A stretch of DNA of 64,000 nucleotides from Aminobacterium sp. MB27-C1 (GCF_030908405.1 NZ_CP133089.1:1550001-1614000), one strand, 5' to 3'; counted from the stretch's first letter, positions 37,022 to 47,200 are shown. The notes: a model not told the origin generated them from the letters alone. Made by a program: numbers and translations.

Positions 37022-37058
37022 AAAGCCCCTTTTGTGGCGACAATCATAAAAGGGGCTT
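37022..37058 (-). terminator. Intrinsic terminator after the RND efflux genes
   Basis: Stem AAAAGGGGCTT / AAGCCCCTTTT with T-run on the minus strand, downstream of the 40123-37091 gene. Confidence 0.85.
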
Positions 37059-37090
37059 CGCTCCATTCTTAAATGAAGTTACAACATTGC

Positions 37091-40000
37091 CTATTTTTCT
37101 CCTATTTTAAAAAACATTGAATAAAAAACAGGAACGACAACGAGCGTCAAAATCGTTGCGAAAGCAAGACCAAACATAATGGTAACAGCTAAGGCTGAAA
37201 AAAGAACGTCGAAAAGAAGAGGTATCATGCCTAAAACGGTAGTCATAGCTGCCATAGATACAGGCCGAGCTCGGCTTACCGCTGAATCGACAATAGCATC
37301 GAATCCATGTTTTCCCTCTCTGATTTCCAAATCAATCTGGTCAATCAATACAATGGCGTTTTTAATAAGCATTCCAGTAAGACTCAAAAATCCTAGCAAA
37401 GCCATAAAATCAAAAGATTTATTGAAAAGAAGCAACCCCGCAGTCACTCCAATAATAGAAAGAGGAAGGCATAGCATAATAATTATTGGCTGCTTAAATC
37501 CGTTAAACAGAATTACCAGTATGACGATAATAGCAATAAACGCTATAGGGATCATTCCCATAAGGCCACCTTGAGCCGTTTGAGAACTCTCATATTCACC
37601 TCCCCAATCAAGTTTATACCCTATAGGAAGCTTTATCGCTTCTATATCAGGCCGGACTCGAGAAAAAAGGAGGGCAGCATTACCAGAACGAGAGTCACAT
37701 TCAACAGTCAACGTCCTCATTCTGTTTCGTCTATAAATAATGGGATCCTCTGCAACAATATCAATACTTTTTGTTATCTGCCCCAAAGTTATATATTTTT
37801 TCATGAGAGGACTCCAAATCTGAACATCTTGTAAAGTTCCCGGTTTCGCTCTGTCTGCTTTAGGCAATGCAACTATGATAGGTAGTAACTTGTCATTTTC
37901 CCTATATAGTCCTGCCTTTGAGCCTGTAAAAGACATCTCTAGCGCTGCTGCAATATCTGTTCTGGAAAGCCCTGCCTGACGAGTTCGAACTTCATCAAGA
38001 GTAGGTCGAATAATTTTGACTTTCTCTCCCCAATCGCTTCTAATGTTTATAGAATCTGAGTCACCTCTAAAGATTAAAAGGGCCTGATCCCCAAGATTTC
38101 TAAGAACTTTGGGGTCTTCTCCCATAAATCGAGCCTGAATTTTGGCGCCACTTCCAGTTCCTTTACTAAATGACCGAACACGAGGATCAACATCTGGCAT
38201 CTCTGCGGTCATAAAGGTAGTAACCTTATTGCTTAATATTGATGATGATTTAGAATTCCTACTTTCTACAATCAAATGGCCGTAACTATCTGAAGGATCG
38301 CTGGGAGTATATGTCAAAATAAAACGAAGTGCGCCCTGCCCAGCATAGCTTGCCACAGATTTTGTTTCAGGTTGTTTTAGAAGAAAAGACTCCACATTCT
38401 TAACATCTTTTAACGTTTCGTCTATATACGCACCTTTTGGACGCCAGAAATCAATTGTAAACATTGGACTCGTAGAGTTCGGGAAAAAGGATCGATCAAC
38501 AAAAGTAAAACCAAAAAGCGCACATCCCAACAAAAGTACTAAAACAATTACTGTTCTTTTTCTCTTTCTGAGACATACTTCAAGGAAAGTTCTATACATT
38601 CTATATAATTTCGTATCGTAGGGATCCTTTCCTTCTTGAGTGACTGACGTTTTTAAAAAATGTACACCTGCAACAGGTGTGACCGTAACAGCTAATATCC
38701 AACTCAAAAGCAAAGAAATCCCTACAACTTGAAAGAGACTTCTACAAAACTCCCCCGTACTATCAGGGGACAAACCAATTGGAGCAAAAGCTATAACAGC
38801 TATAAAAGTAGCACCTAACAATGGCCATTGTGTTTGGGTTACAACTTCAATTGCCGAAGATACTCTTTCTTTCCCCGTCTGGATTCGAACTAAAATACCG
38901 TCGGCAACTACGATAGCATTATCGACAAGCATGCCAAGAGCAACGATAAGAGCACCTAAAGATATGCTATGAAGGTCTATTTTCGCCATTTTCATCGCTA
39001 TAAATGTAGCCAAAATAGTAAGCAATAAAACTCCACCAATAAGCATTCCACTTCTAATGCCCATAAAAATCAGTAAAATAGCGATAACAATAATCAAAGC
39101 TTCCAAAAGATTCATTAAAAAGTTATTAATCGCATCTCGCACTGTATCAGATTGATAATAAATCAACCCTAAATCCATACCAACAGGAGTCATGGGCTCA
39201 AGCTCTTTCAGTTTTTTCTTAATGGCTTCCCCCATAGTAATAACGTTGCCGCCTTCAATATTCGATATTCCAATACCTATAGCTGGAGTCCCGTTAAATC
39301 GTACTATTGCACGAGGAGGAGCTACATATTCTCGTGTAATGGTTGCTACATCCGCCAAACGTATCAATGTACCAGAAGAAGAGGGAAAAATCAGAGCCCC
39401 TATTTGAGCGACGGAAGAGAACTCTCCTGTTGGAGTTATACGAATATACTCCGATCCCGCTTGAACTTTTCCAGATGAAACCACAATATTCTGAGCTTGA
39501 AGTGCTTGGAAAATTTCCTGGGTAGAAATCCCAAGCTGTGTCAGTTTAGGACGAGAAATCTCAACATAAATAGCCTCCTGCTGGGTACCATGAATTTCCA
39601 CACTCGCAACTCCAGGAACAAGCAGCAATTCTTTTTTTAAAAAATCGGCAAAATCTTCTAACTCTTTATATGTATATCCTTCCCCAGTCAAAGCAAAATA
39701 AACGCCATATACATCTCCATAATCATCGTTTATAAGAGAAGGACCAGCACCCGGAGGCAATTGCCTTTGTATATCATTTATCTTGCGTCGTAATTCATCC
39801 CATATTTGAGGCAAATCTTTAGCTGTGTAGATATCTTTGATGTCAACATATACTATTGATACCCCTTCTTGAGAAAGAGAACGAACTTTGTCGATCTGCC
39901 CCATCTGTTGAGCAGCTCTCTCTATAACTTCCGTAACTTCCTCCTCAACTTCACGTGGCGTCGCTCCAGGATACGTAGTTGTCACAACAGCCGTTTTGAT

Positions 40001-40123
40001 TGTGAAAGCAGGATCTTCAAGTTTGCCTAATTTACCATAGGCAAAAATGCCAAAAATGACCACTATCACAACAATAAACCATGTAACATTCTTTTTCCGT
40101 ATGGAGTACTCCGCTATATTCAT
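37091..40123 (-). CDS. RND-family efflux transporter
   Basis: A 1010-residue inner-membrane pump with two repeats of six hydrophobic helices plus two large periplasmic loops. It has the AcrB/HAE-type N-terminus (YSIRKKNVTWFIVVIVVIFG), GATPREVEEEV and the proton-relay helix 4 region ALGMLVDNAIVVADGI, with FxLTGMLIKNAIVLIDQI-like in helix 10. Such pumps export drugs, solvents or metals using the proton or sodium gradient. No outer-membrane TolC gene is visible nearby. Confidence 0.93.
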   Translation of the reverse strand: MNIAEYSIRKKNVTWFIVVIVVIFGIFAYGKLGKLEDPAFTIKTAVVTTTYPGATPREVEEEVTEVIERAAQQMGQIDKVRSLSQEGVSIVYVDIKDIYTAKDLPQIWDELRRKINDIQRQLPPGAGPSLINDDYGDVYGVYFALTGEGYTYKELEDFADFLKKELLLVPGVASVEIHGTQQEAIYVEISRPKLTQLGISTQEIFQALQAQNIVVSSGKVQAGSEYIRITPTGEFSSVAQIGALIFPSSSGTLIRLADVATITREYVAPPRAIVRFNGTPAIGIGISNIEGGNVITMGEAIKKKLKELEPMTPVGMDLGLIYYQSDTVRDAINNFLMNLLEALIIVIAILLIFMGIRSGMLIGGVLLLTILATFIAMKMAKIDLHSISLGALIVALGMLVDNAIVVADGILVRIQTGKERVSSAIEVVTQTQWPLLGATFIAVIAFAPIGLSPDSTGEFCRSLFQVVGISLLLSWILAVTVTPVAGVHFLKTSVTQEGKDPYDTKLYRMYRTFLEVCLRKRKRTVIVLVLLLGCALFGFTFVDRSFFPNSTSPMFTIDFWRPKGAYIDETLKDVKNVESFLLKQPETKSVASYAGQGALRFILTYTPSDPSDSYGHLIVESRNSKSSSILSNKVTTFMTAEMPDVDPRVRSFSKGTGSGAKIQARFMGEDPKVLRNLGDQALLIFRGDSDSINIRSDWGEKVKIIRPTLDEVRTRQAGLSRTDIAAALEMSFTGSKAGLYRENDKLLPIIVALPKADRAKPGTLQDVQIWSPLMKKYITLGQITKSIDIVAEDPIIYRRNRMRTLTVECDSRSGNAALLFSRVRPDIEAIKLPIGYKLDWGGEYESSQTAQGGLMGMIPIAFIAIIVILVILFNGFKQPIIIMLCLPLSIIGVTAGLLLFNKSFDFMALLGFLSLTGMLIKNAIVLIDQIDLEIREGKHGFDAIVDSAVSRARPVSMAAMTTVLGMIPLLFDVLFSALAVTIMFGLAFATILTLVVVPVFYSMFFKIGEK

Positions 40124-40134
40124 GATAAGCCTCT

Positions 40135-41442
40135 CTATTCCTCAGAGTTAAAAAATGTTACAGAATCACCTTCTACCAAGTAATTTACACCAGCAATAAC
40201 AATTCGGCTTCCAGTGTTAACGCCCCCACGTATAATGGCCATATCATCTTTATAAGAAAGCAAAGAAACTTCAGCCTTATGAACAGTCATTGTTTTTTCG
40301 TCTACAATCCATACAAAATGTTTCGTATCTTCTCCAGGAACAACAGCTATGGAAGGAACAAGAAAATCACCAGTTCCTTTGGTTTCCCCTTCACCTACTA
40401 TTTCTATTTGCGTTGTCATTCCCGGTAAAGCTATAAAATCTTCAGGATAAGGCATTGAAAAAGTTGCAGCATATGTTTGAGTCTGAGGATCTGCTTTAGT
40501 GGTAATTTCTTTAAATTCTAACGGATATTTTTTGCCAGGCGAAGCTTCGAAAGACGCAAAAAAAGAAGGACTTCTGTAAGTTTTAATTCGCATAATATCT
40601 TGTTCTGGAACAGAAATGATAATTTCTATCCTTTCAAGATTTTGTAAACTTATAATGGTTTGGTTTTTTTGTACGCTTTGATAGTTATCTACATAACGTT
40701 CTGCGACAATTCCATTAAAAGGGGCTCTAAGTTCCGTATCCTTAAGTGCACTTTGAGCCGCTTCTACTTGAGCTTTCAATCCCTGAATAGTAGCCTCCAT
40801 AGCTTTAATATCCTCAACACGTGCGCCACTTCGTGCCTCCTGTAACTGCTGACTTGCAGTATTCAATTCACCTTTTGCCACTTCATAAGTCGTTTTAGCT
40901 CTTTCTAAGTCAACTTGCGCCACAACACCTTCATCAAAGAGTCGATTCATTCTTTGATAATCTGTCTCTGCTTCCGAAAGTCGTGCTTTAGCCGAGGAAA
41001 CCTTTGATGATAAGGCTGAAATCTCTTCTTTTCTCGCACCAGCTTTCATAGCATCCAACTGCGCGCTAGCATTACTGAGTGCACTTTGAGCATTAGTTAA
41101 CTGAATTCTAAAATCACGTGGGTCTATTCTAGCAATAAGACTTCCTTGCTGAATTGATGCCCCTTTTTTCACAGGTAACTCAACTAATGGACCTGAAACA
41201 CGAAAAGAAAGTTCTGCTGTTTTTGACGCAATAACCTTTCCAGGGAAAATTCTCCGAAAAGTAACTTCAGGGGCTAGAAGTGTCATGGTTTTTACAGGTC
41301 GCGATGCTTTTTCAGGTGAAATCTCTGTCTTCCTTCCAGTAATTCCCATCAAAAGGAAACCTCCCACAGCAAAAAACACCAAGGCAGCAATTCCCCATAT
41401 TTTTTTAGCCATTTTTTTCTTTTGATCCTGAAATTCACTCAT
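40135..41442 (-). CDS. RND efflux periplasmic adaptor (membrane fusion) protein
   Basis: About 435 residues from the ATG at 41442 (GGAGGAAGGC upstream). One N-terminal membrane segment (about 14-33), lipoyl-like halves (GSLIARIDPRDF, LRAPFNGIVAERYVDNYQ), a long coiled-coil hairpin (about 100-235, Ala/Glu/Lys-rich) and beta-barrel domain. It belongs to the HlyD/MexA class and serves the adjacent RND pump. Confidence 0.91.
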   Translation of the reverse strand: MSEFQDQKKKMAKKIWGIAALVFFAVGGFLLMGITGRKTEISPEKASRPVKTMTLLAPEVTFRRIFPGKVIASKTAELSFRVSGPLVELPVKKGASIQQGSLIARIDPRDFRIQLTNAQSALSNASAQLDAMKAGARKEEISALSSKVSSAKARLSEAETDYQRMNRLFDEGVVAQVDLERAKTTYEVAKGELNTASQQLQEARSGARVEDIKAMEATIQGLKAQVEAAQSALKDTELRAPFNGIVAERYVDNYQSVQKNQTIISLQNLERIEIIISVPEQDIMRIKTYRSPSFFASFEASPGKKYPLEFKEITTKADPQTQTYAATFSMPYPEDFIALPGMTTQIEIVGEGETKGTGDFLVPSIAVVPGEDTKHFVWIVDEKTMTVHKAEVSLLSYKDDMAIIRGGVNTGSRIVIAGVNYLVEGDSVTFFNSEE

Positions 41443-41540
41443 ATGCCTTCCTCCATAAAAATAGATGTCGATTGTACACACAAAAAACGATAGCTATTTT
41501 ACGTTTCTTCTCTTAAAAAAATCAGCAAAAAGTAGGATTT

Positions 41541-42776
41541 TTAGCGAATGTAGGATTTTTCGCAATGGCTCAAAGCATCAGAGAGCCATTGTGGATGCAT
41601 AGGCATCAACGGTGTTGGCAACTTTTGAGGATCAAAGAAACCAGCATTCAGAGTTTCCTCACCTGTTTTTTTCAAAATTCCTCCTTTCATTTTACACTCA
41701 AAACATGTTGTAATAAAATGACAAATTTTCAAATCTGGATAACGAATAATTTGTGATGCAGGATCCGAGTAGACACCAATTAAACGTTGTACTTCCACTT
41801 CCAATCCTGTTTCTTCGAAAATTTCTCGTATGATCGCATGCTCAACCTTTTCAGCAGGTTCAATGTGCCCAGATGGAATGCCCCACAATCCGTTATCTGC
41901 TCGTTTCATCAAGAGAACTTCTCCCTTATCATTAAAGACAACACCCGCTACACCTGGTTCTACACTTTGCGGCCAAATATGTGAAGGTGCTTGCCATTCC
42001 CTTATTGAAACATCAGGGTCAAATAAATCTAGTAACGTCACAATATGAGCATCTGCATTTCTATAATCGTTAGAGAAAGGAAAGGAAATATTCTCTCCCA
42101 TAAGAATAGCTTGCATACCTATTTGATGAGCACCCAAAATATCCACACTAGGAGTGTCTCCAATCATAACAGCTTTATCACTCGAAAAAGTTAATGTATC
42201 TAAAGCCTTTAAAAACATCGGGGAATAGGGTTTGCCTATTATCTGAGGGGACCTTCCAGATGCAACATGAAGAGCTTCAACGACAGCTCCTACAGCTGCT
42301 AGAGGCCCGTTCTCCGATGGAAAATTACAGTCAGCATTCGTAGCAATAAAAGTTACCCCGTTATGAATGGCAAGTGCAGCGCGCCTTATTTCAGCCAAAG
42401 TTATTGAATCTCCCCATCCAGCAATAACCGCATCGCACGTAAAGTCATTAACGATTTTGACTCCAGCATTGGCTATTTCTTCTTTCAAATAATCATCACC
42501 CAAAACCCAAGCCCGTCTTATTCCATGTTCTGCAGCGTAAACACCTGTAACCCAGCCTGAAGTTATAACTTCTTCATCTTTTGCATCAATACCCATCCTA
42601 TGCAAACGTTTCGTAATTCGTTTACGCGTCGTAGGATTGTTCGTAAGAAAGCGAATAGTTTTATCCCTTTCTCTCAAACGAGAAAGGGCTTCTTGCGCAC
42701 CAGGTGTAAGCTCTCTGCTTATATAAACTACGCCATCAAGGTCAAAGAAAAAGGCATCAAATAAATCCGCAAGCAT
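41541..42776 (-). CDS. HAD-superfamily phosphatase fused to a NUDIX domain
   Basis: A 411-residue fusion. Residues 1-255 are a HAD-IIA (NagD-like) phosphatase: FFFDLDGVVY (nucleophile), FLTNNPTTRK and GKPYSPMFLKAL, MIGDTPSVDILGAH. Residues about 270-411 are a NUDIX hydrolase with the box GHIEPAEKVEHAIIREIFEE followed by TGL. HAD-IIA enzymes dephosphorylate nucleotides and sugar phosphates; NUDIX enzymes cleave nucleoside diphosphate derivatives, so the fusion may process a nucleotide in two steps. That is inference. Both active-site motifs are complete. Confidence 0.86.
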   Translation of the reverse strand: MLADLFDAFFFDLDGVVYISRELTPGAQEALSRLRERDKTIRFLTNNPTTRKRITKRLHRMGIDAKDEEVITSGWVTGVYAAEHGIRRAWVLGDDYLKEEIANAGVKIVNDFTCDAVIAGWGDSITLAEIRRAALAIHNGVTFIATNADCNFPSENGPLAAVGAVVEALHVASGRSPQIIGKPYSPMFLKALDTLTFSSDKAVMIGDTPSVDILGAHQIGMQAILMGENISFPFSNDYRNADAHIVTLLDLFDPDVSIREWQAPSHIWPQSVEPGVAGVVFNDKGEVLLMKRADNGLWGIPSGHIEPAEKVEHAIIREIFEETGLEVEVQRLIGVYSDPASQIIRYPDLKICHFITTCFECKMKGGILKKTGEETLNAGFFDPQKLPTPLMPMHPQWLSDALSHCEKSYIR

Positions 42777-42867
42777 ATCTATCTCTCCTTATTAAAATTC
42801 TCTTTCCCCAAGTATTTTATACCAGCAGAGTAATACTAACAGTTTATGATTATCAGATTTCATTAAA

Positions 42868-42903
42868 AGAGGGAAGAGCGCTTTTTCGCGCTCTTCCCTC
42901 TTT
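42868..42903 (-). terminator. Intrinsic terminator after the BCCT gene
   Basis: Stem AGAGGGAAGAGCGC / GCGCTCTTCCCTCT with flanking A and T runs, likely bidirectional. Confidence 0.88.
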
Positions 42904-42942
42904 GTATTAAAAAACAGCAATATGAATTAATATTTTTACAAT

Positions 42943-44481
42943 TTACATATTCATATCTTTACGCATACGTTCTGCTATTTCGTTTTTAACAACAGGATCC
43001 TGTGAAAAGCCTTTCCATATAGCCACGCAAGCAATAAGCATAACGACAGAAAATGGAAATGCCGCAACTATAGAAATTGTCTGTAGAGCCTTCAATCCTC
43101 CACTCATTAAGAGAACAGCCGCCAAAGCAGCTAAAAGAATGCCCCAAATTGCTATCTTAATTTTAGAAGGATTAATCTCACCATCTTCAGAATACATAGC
43201 TAGAACAAGAGAAGCAGCTTGCCCAGACGTAATGAAAAACGTCGAAACCAAAATAGCTGCAAGACCAGATAAGACCTGACCTAAGGGGTAATAAGAAAAA
43301 ACCTTATATAGACCTGTTGAGATATTTTCTAAAACTGCTTGCCCTACAGGAGCAATTCCTGCAATGTCAAGATGAATACCTGATGTTCCAAAAACTGCAA
43401 ACCAAACAAAGGTTCCTAAGCTGGGAGTAAGAAGAGCTCCAATAATAAACTCTCGTACGGTGCGTCCTTTAGAAACTCTTGCAATAAAAGAACCAGCGAA
43501 AGGAGCCCAGGCCATCCACCAAGCCCAATAAAAGACAGTCCATCCTCCAAGCCATTTAGAGAGAGCTCCACCATAAGGAGCCATTAAGAAAGATTGCTTT
43601 ACAATTCCACTAAAATAGTAACCAATACCATTAAGGAATGAGCCTAGAATTGATACAGTTGGGCCAACTGCGAACATTACAAGCATAATCGCAAAAGCTA
43701 TGTATAGATTCAAATCAGAAATCATTTTGATTCCCTTATTGATTCCTGAGACAGCTGCAGCCACATAAATACAAGTAATTACAATGATGACACTCATTTG
43801 TGTAGAAAAGGCATCTGGTAAACCAAGCAAATGATTCAACCCGCTTGTAATTTGCATAGCACCAAGACCAAGAGATGTTGCTAATCCAGCCAAAGTTGCA
43901 AAAATAGCCAATATATCTATTATTTTACAAACAACACTTTTCTGACCGGCTTCTCCCGTTAGGGGAATCATAAAACTACTAACCAAAGCTTTTCCGCCAC
44001 GACGATACTGAGCATAAGCAATAGCAAGTCCCATAACGCAGAAACCCGCCCAAGGGTGAAGTCCCCAATGGTGAAAAGTAATCTGCATTGCCTGCGCAGC
44101 AGCTTCAGCTGTTCTAGGTTCAGCTAAAGGTGGAGCCATATAGTGCATAAGAGGCTCTCCCACGCTATAGAAGACAAGACCGATACCCATAGAACCAGAA
44201 AATAACATGGCTAGCCATGAAAAATTGCTGAATTCCGGCTTTGAATCTGGATCACCAAGTTTAATTTTCCCAAAACGGCTAAAAGCAATAATGACACAGA
44301 AAAGCAAAAGTAAAGACATTACAGAAACGTAGAGCCAGCCAAATTTGGCTATTAAAAAATCAAAAACATTACTGGCTCCGACACCTAATCCTTCTGGATC
44401 AACTATGCCCCAAACAACTACAAAAAGAGTGATACACAACGCTACAATAAAAACTGGATTCATCTTCTTGCTTTTGCCCAT
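42943..44481 (-). CDS. BCCT-family betaine/carnitine/choline transporter
   Basis: A 512-residue membrane protein with about twelve helices and the BCCT pattern GSMGIGLVFYSVGEPLMHY and GWTVFYWAWWMAWAPFAG. BCCT proteins import glycine betaine, carnitine or choline. Its location 95 bases downstream of the component B genes of a betaine/sarcosine-type reductase, on the same strand, makes glycine betaine the likely substrate (inference). Confidence 0.9.
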   Translation of the reverse strand: MGKSKKMNPVFIVALCITLFVVVWGIVDPEGLGVGASNVFDFLIAKFGWLYVSVMSLLLLFCVIIAFSRFGKIKLGDPDSKPEFSNFSWLAMLFSGSMGIGLVFYSVGEPLMHYMAPPLAEPRTAEAAAQAMQITFHHWGLHPWAGFCVMGLAIAYAQYRRGGKALVSSFMIPLTGEAGQKSVVCKIIDILAIFATLAGLATSLGLGAMQITSGLNHLLGLPDAFSTQMSVIIVITCIYVAAAVSGINKGIKMISDLNLYIAFAIMLVMFAVGPTVSILGSFLNGIGYYFSGIVKQSFLMAPYGGALSKWLGGWTVFYWAWWMAWAPFAGSFIARVSKGRTVREFIIGALLTPSLGTFVWFAVFGTSGIHLDIAGIAPVGQAVLENISTGLYKVFSYYPLGQVLSGLAAILVSTFFITSGQAASLVLAMYSEDGEINPSKIKIAIWGILLAALAAVLLMSGGLKALQTISIVAAFPFSVVMLIACVAIWKGFSQDPVVKNEIAERMRKDMNM

Positions 44482-44532
44482 TGATAATACTCCCTTCTTT
44501 GCACGAAGTTAAAGTAATAGTAATTATGAAGA

Positions 44533-44566
44533 ACAGGAGAAACTGAACTTATCGAGCTTCTCCTGT
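44533..44566 (-). promoter_or_regulatory. Intergenic hairpin between component B gamma and BCCT genes
   Basis: Nine-base inverted repeat ACAGGAGAA / TTCTCCTGT with 16 intervening bases, in the untranslated space of the same transcript. No T-run follows on the minus strand, so it is more likely an mRNA stability or processing element than a terminator. Confidence 0.5.
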
Positions 44567-44576
44567 AATAAAAGCC

Positions 44577-45881
44577 TCATTCAAAGACTGTCTGTTTCTG
44601 AATGTCATCTGTTAAGGCTAAAATAGCCTTCTTTACAATTGCTAATCTAAACTCGAATTCTTGATCTTTTTCAAGGGAAGGATTACCAAGTGGATGAGGA
44701 ATGGAACTTCCTTGAACTATCCTATTAGGACCGATAGAAGCAGCTATATCGGTTAAATTTGTAATTACAACAACAGGAATGCCAGCTTTTTCTATTTCCT
44801 TAGCCATCGTTGACCCGCAACGAGTACAGGTTCCTCAGGTAGTCACAAGAACTACAGCATCCACAGCCTGTTCTTTTAATTTTTCTACAATCTCCAATGC
44901 CATTCGTGAAGCTTCTTTTTGAGTTGTTCCCGTACCTACTGTTGCAAAATAATAATCGTTTACAGATCCAATCTTTTCTTCTTTTACTAGATATTTCAGA
45001 GCATCAAGGGGTAAGACTCTGTTAGGATCAGCATTAGCAGCTTCTGAATCATAACCTGCATGAATTGTTACAAAATCTCCAGCAGGAAGCCTATCAAGTT
45101 GAGAAACGTTATACTCTCCCCAAATAGTTGCAGAAGCAGATTGTATCCTGTCAGGATTTTCCTTAGGTACTATTCCACCAGATGTAACTAAAGCAATTCT
45201 AGCCTTAGTTATATCCTTTACAGCTGAAGCAATAGGAACAATATCTGGTTCAGGAATAGGCAACTCCGTTTGAAAAGATTCACCTTTCAACTTTTTCATT
45301 AACATGCTAAAGAGACGATCATGGGCAGGAATTGATGGTTTGGGAAAATATTGGTGACGAATGCCTCGTCCGAAATATCCCTCTTCCACAGCAGGAGCCA
45401 AGACCTCTTTACGAGCAATTTTATCTGCAAAAAGAGCCATCTTTTCCGCATCTTGTTTCATAAAGGTAGCTTTTCGACCACCTTTAAAGATGTATATATC
45501 CTTCTTGAACAATTCAACGCCAGGATTCTCTTCATTCATAGATGTAATTACTGGCACGTTAAAATGATTCGCTACAGCTTTACAGATAAGGCCACAACCA
45601 CTTCCGTATCGCCCAGCCATAAATGCCGGACCGGCAAAGAAAAAGTCAAATTCCTCTTTTTCCAACCATCCAATGATCTCTGAAAGGGCTTCTTCTGTAT
45701 GCTCATTTACATAATTGTCCCCGCAGATGATAGTATGTGTAATTTCAATTTCAGAAAGAAGAGAATTGAGTATATTAGAGCAACCAACTAACTCTGTGTG
45801 AAAAGAGGGCCGATAATCAGCCTTGTCTTCTCCCCCAATTTGTCCAAAAAACTGATTTATGTAATGGATAGCTTTCAACAT
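44577..45881 (-). CDS. grdH: Betaine/sarcosine reductase component B gamma subunit, selenocysteine-containing
   Basis: The gene spans an in-frame TGA at 44835-44837 read as selenocysteine, giving 434 residues. The N-terminal half starts LKAIHYINQFFGQIGGED, the sequence pattern of GrdB/GrdF/GrdH. At the TGA the product reads TT-U-GTCTRCGSTMAKEIEKAG, the conserved selenocysteine-x-x-Cys-x-x-Cys site of component B, and the following 75 residues (GPNRIV, SIPHPLGNPS) also match. A 15-base hairpin with 5-bp stem begins 12 bases after the TGA. Component B activates the substrate and transfers the carboxymethyl group to selenoprotein A (not in this window). The betaine version (grdH) is chosen because of the BCCT neighbour; sarcosine (grdF) remains possible. 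Confidence 0.9.
44808..44822 (-). promoter_or_regulatory. SECIS-like hairpin in grdH
   Basis: In the mRNA, stem CGUUG / CAACG with loop CGGGU begins 12 bases after the UGA at 44835-44837, within the range for bacterial selenocysteine insertion elements. The G-containing apical loop fits the SelB recognition pattern. Confidence 0.75.
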
Positions 45882-45892
45882 GTTACGCCTCC

Positions 45893-47200
45893 TTAAAACT
45901 CCGCACAGCGTTTAATAGAATCGCCTGTTTGAGCATCGCCATCAAGAAAGGCCTGCGCCTCAATAGTGAGAGAGCCATCTTCACGTACACAACCTTCCCA
46001 TCCACCACCACAACCGTCTCGAGCAATAGACTCTAAATCTCCTAAAACAACAGGCATAGAAGGCAACTCTAAAATTTCTGATACATTTCCTGTAGAAACC
46101 AGGGCATCAGCTTCTTTTCTCATAAGCACCATAGGTTGAGAAGCTCCGTCTCTTCCTGTGCATTCATTAACCGCACCTACCGTTTTTATCCCCATTTTTT
46201 CAAGCTCTGCTATAGTGAGCATAAAACCCACATCAGCATTTCCATATCCTTCTCTGGAAATGATGACTCCGTCTGCCCCTAAAGCTTGCGCTAAACGACT
46301 ATCTGTTAAAACGCACAGCTTTTTCTCGCTGAGCTCAACTGTCTCATTGCTCAGAATGACGCCAAGGAAATTGATTTCTTTACCGTGCTCTTTCATTAGT
46401 TTTTTGACTATGGAATTATTTTGAAAGGAATATGTTGACATATTGTTTGAAGCAGGTGTAAAACTGCCTCCCGCAATAGCACCGTCAAGAATTTCATTGG
46501 GATGCACATACATAGGAAGAATTCTCTTTGTATCCCAACCATAGTACTCTGCGTTATATCCTCTGTCTTCCCATTGTGCCAACACCTTCATTATATACGC
46601 AACACGAGGAAGTGACTCTACATCTGATCCGCGCTTACCAAGAGGAGGTAAATCATAAACTTCTATATCCTCCGGCTCAAGATGTCGTAGGCATTCGCCT
46701 AAATATTTTGCCAGACGCATCCCTGCTTTACGATGGGCTATATTTCTTTTTTGGAATGCTCTCTTTTCAAATTCTTCGTCAGTTTCTGCTACAAGAACCA
46801 AATTGGTCATTGAGCCGAAAATAGTATGGTTCTGAAATTCTCCTCCCATATCGATTAGACCATCCTGAAAACATCCCCAATGTTTTCCAACAGAGAGAAC
46901 GGAACACTCCTTTAACGCATGGGTACGTCCTTGTCCTACAGGTTCGAAACTATCAAAAAAACCAGGGAAAATAGAATTTCCAGTAACTTTACATCTTGGT
47001 TCAAAAGCATCCTTTACAGGCGTGATACGAACCATGTCACCCGGCTTAACGATATGTAATTCTGCTTCCGTAATGTGAGCGTCTTCAAAAACTACATCTA
47101 AGGCTTCTTTTTTATTTATAGTAAGAACGCCGTTACTAAAAGCTGTCGCATCGCCAAAAACCATATCTTTCACATGAAAATTACCTATCTCTAATCTCAT
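45893..47200 (-). CDS. grdI: Betaine/sarcosine reductase component B alpha subunit
   Basis: A 435-residue protein of the GrdE/GrdG/GrdI family, starting MRLEIGNFHVKDMVFG and continuing PGFFDSFEPVGQGRTHAL, PPLGKRGSDVESLP, HPNEILDGAIAGGSFTP and GADGVIISREGYGNADVG. The glycine-type subunit (GrdE) has an Asn-Cys near residue 242 that is cleaved to form a pyruvoyl group; here the equivalent region is GGSFTPASNN with no Cys, which fits the uncleaved betaine/sarcosine type (from memory of the family, hedged). It precedes grdH by 11 bases. A strong hairpin abuts its start codon. Confidence 0.87.
   Translation of the reverse strand: MRLEIGNFHVKDMVFGDATAFSNGVLTINKKEALDVVFEDAHITEAELHIVKPGDMVRITPVKDAFEPRCKVTGNSIFPGFFDSFEPVGQGRTHALKECSVLSVGKHWGCFQDGLIDMGGEFQNHTIFGSMTNLVLVAETDEEFEKRAFQKRNIAHRKAGMRLAKYLGECLRHLEPEDIEVYDLPPLGKRGSDVESLPRVAYIMKVLAQWEDRGYNAEYYGWDTKRILPMYVHPNEILDGAIAGGSFTPASNNMSTYSFQNNSIVKKLMKEHGKEINFLGVILSNETVELSEKKLCVLTDSRLAQALGADGVIISREGYGNADVGFMLTIAELEKMGIKTVGAVNECTGRDGASQPMVLMRKEADALVSTGNVSEILELPSMPVVLGDLESIARDGCGGGWEGCVREDGSLTIEAQAFLDGDAQTGDSIKRCAEF

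Noticed and set aside
44577-44807. Separate 76-residue gene downstream of a 348-residue gene
   Set aside because: The intervening TGA is in frame inside the conserved selenocysteine site, so both pieces are one gene.
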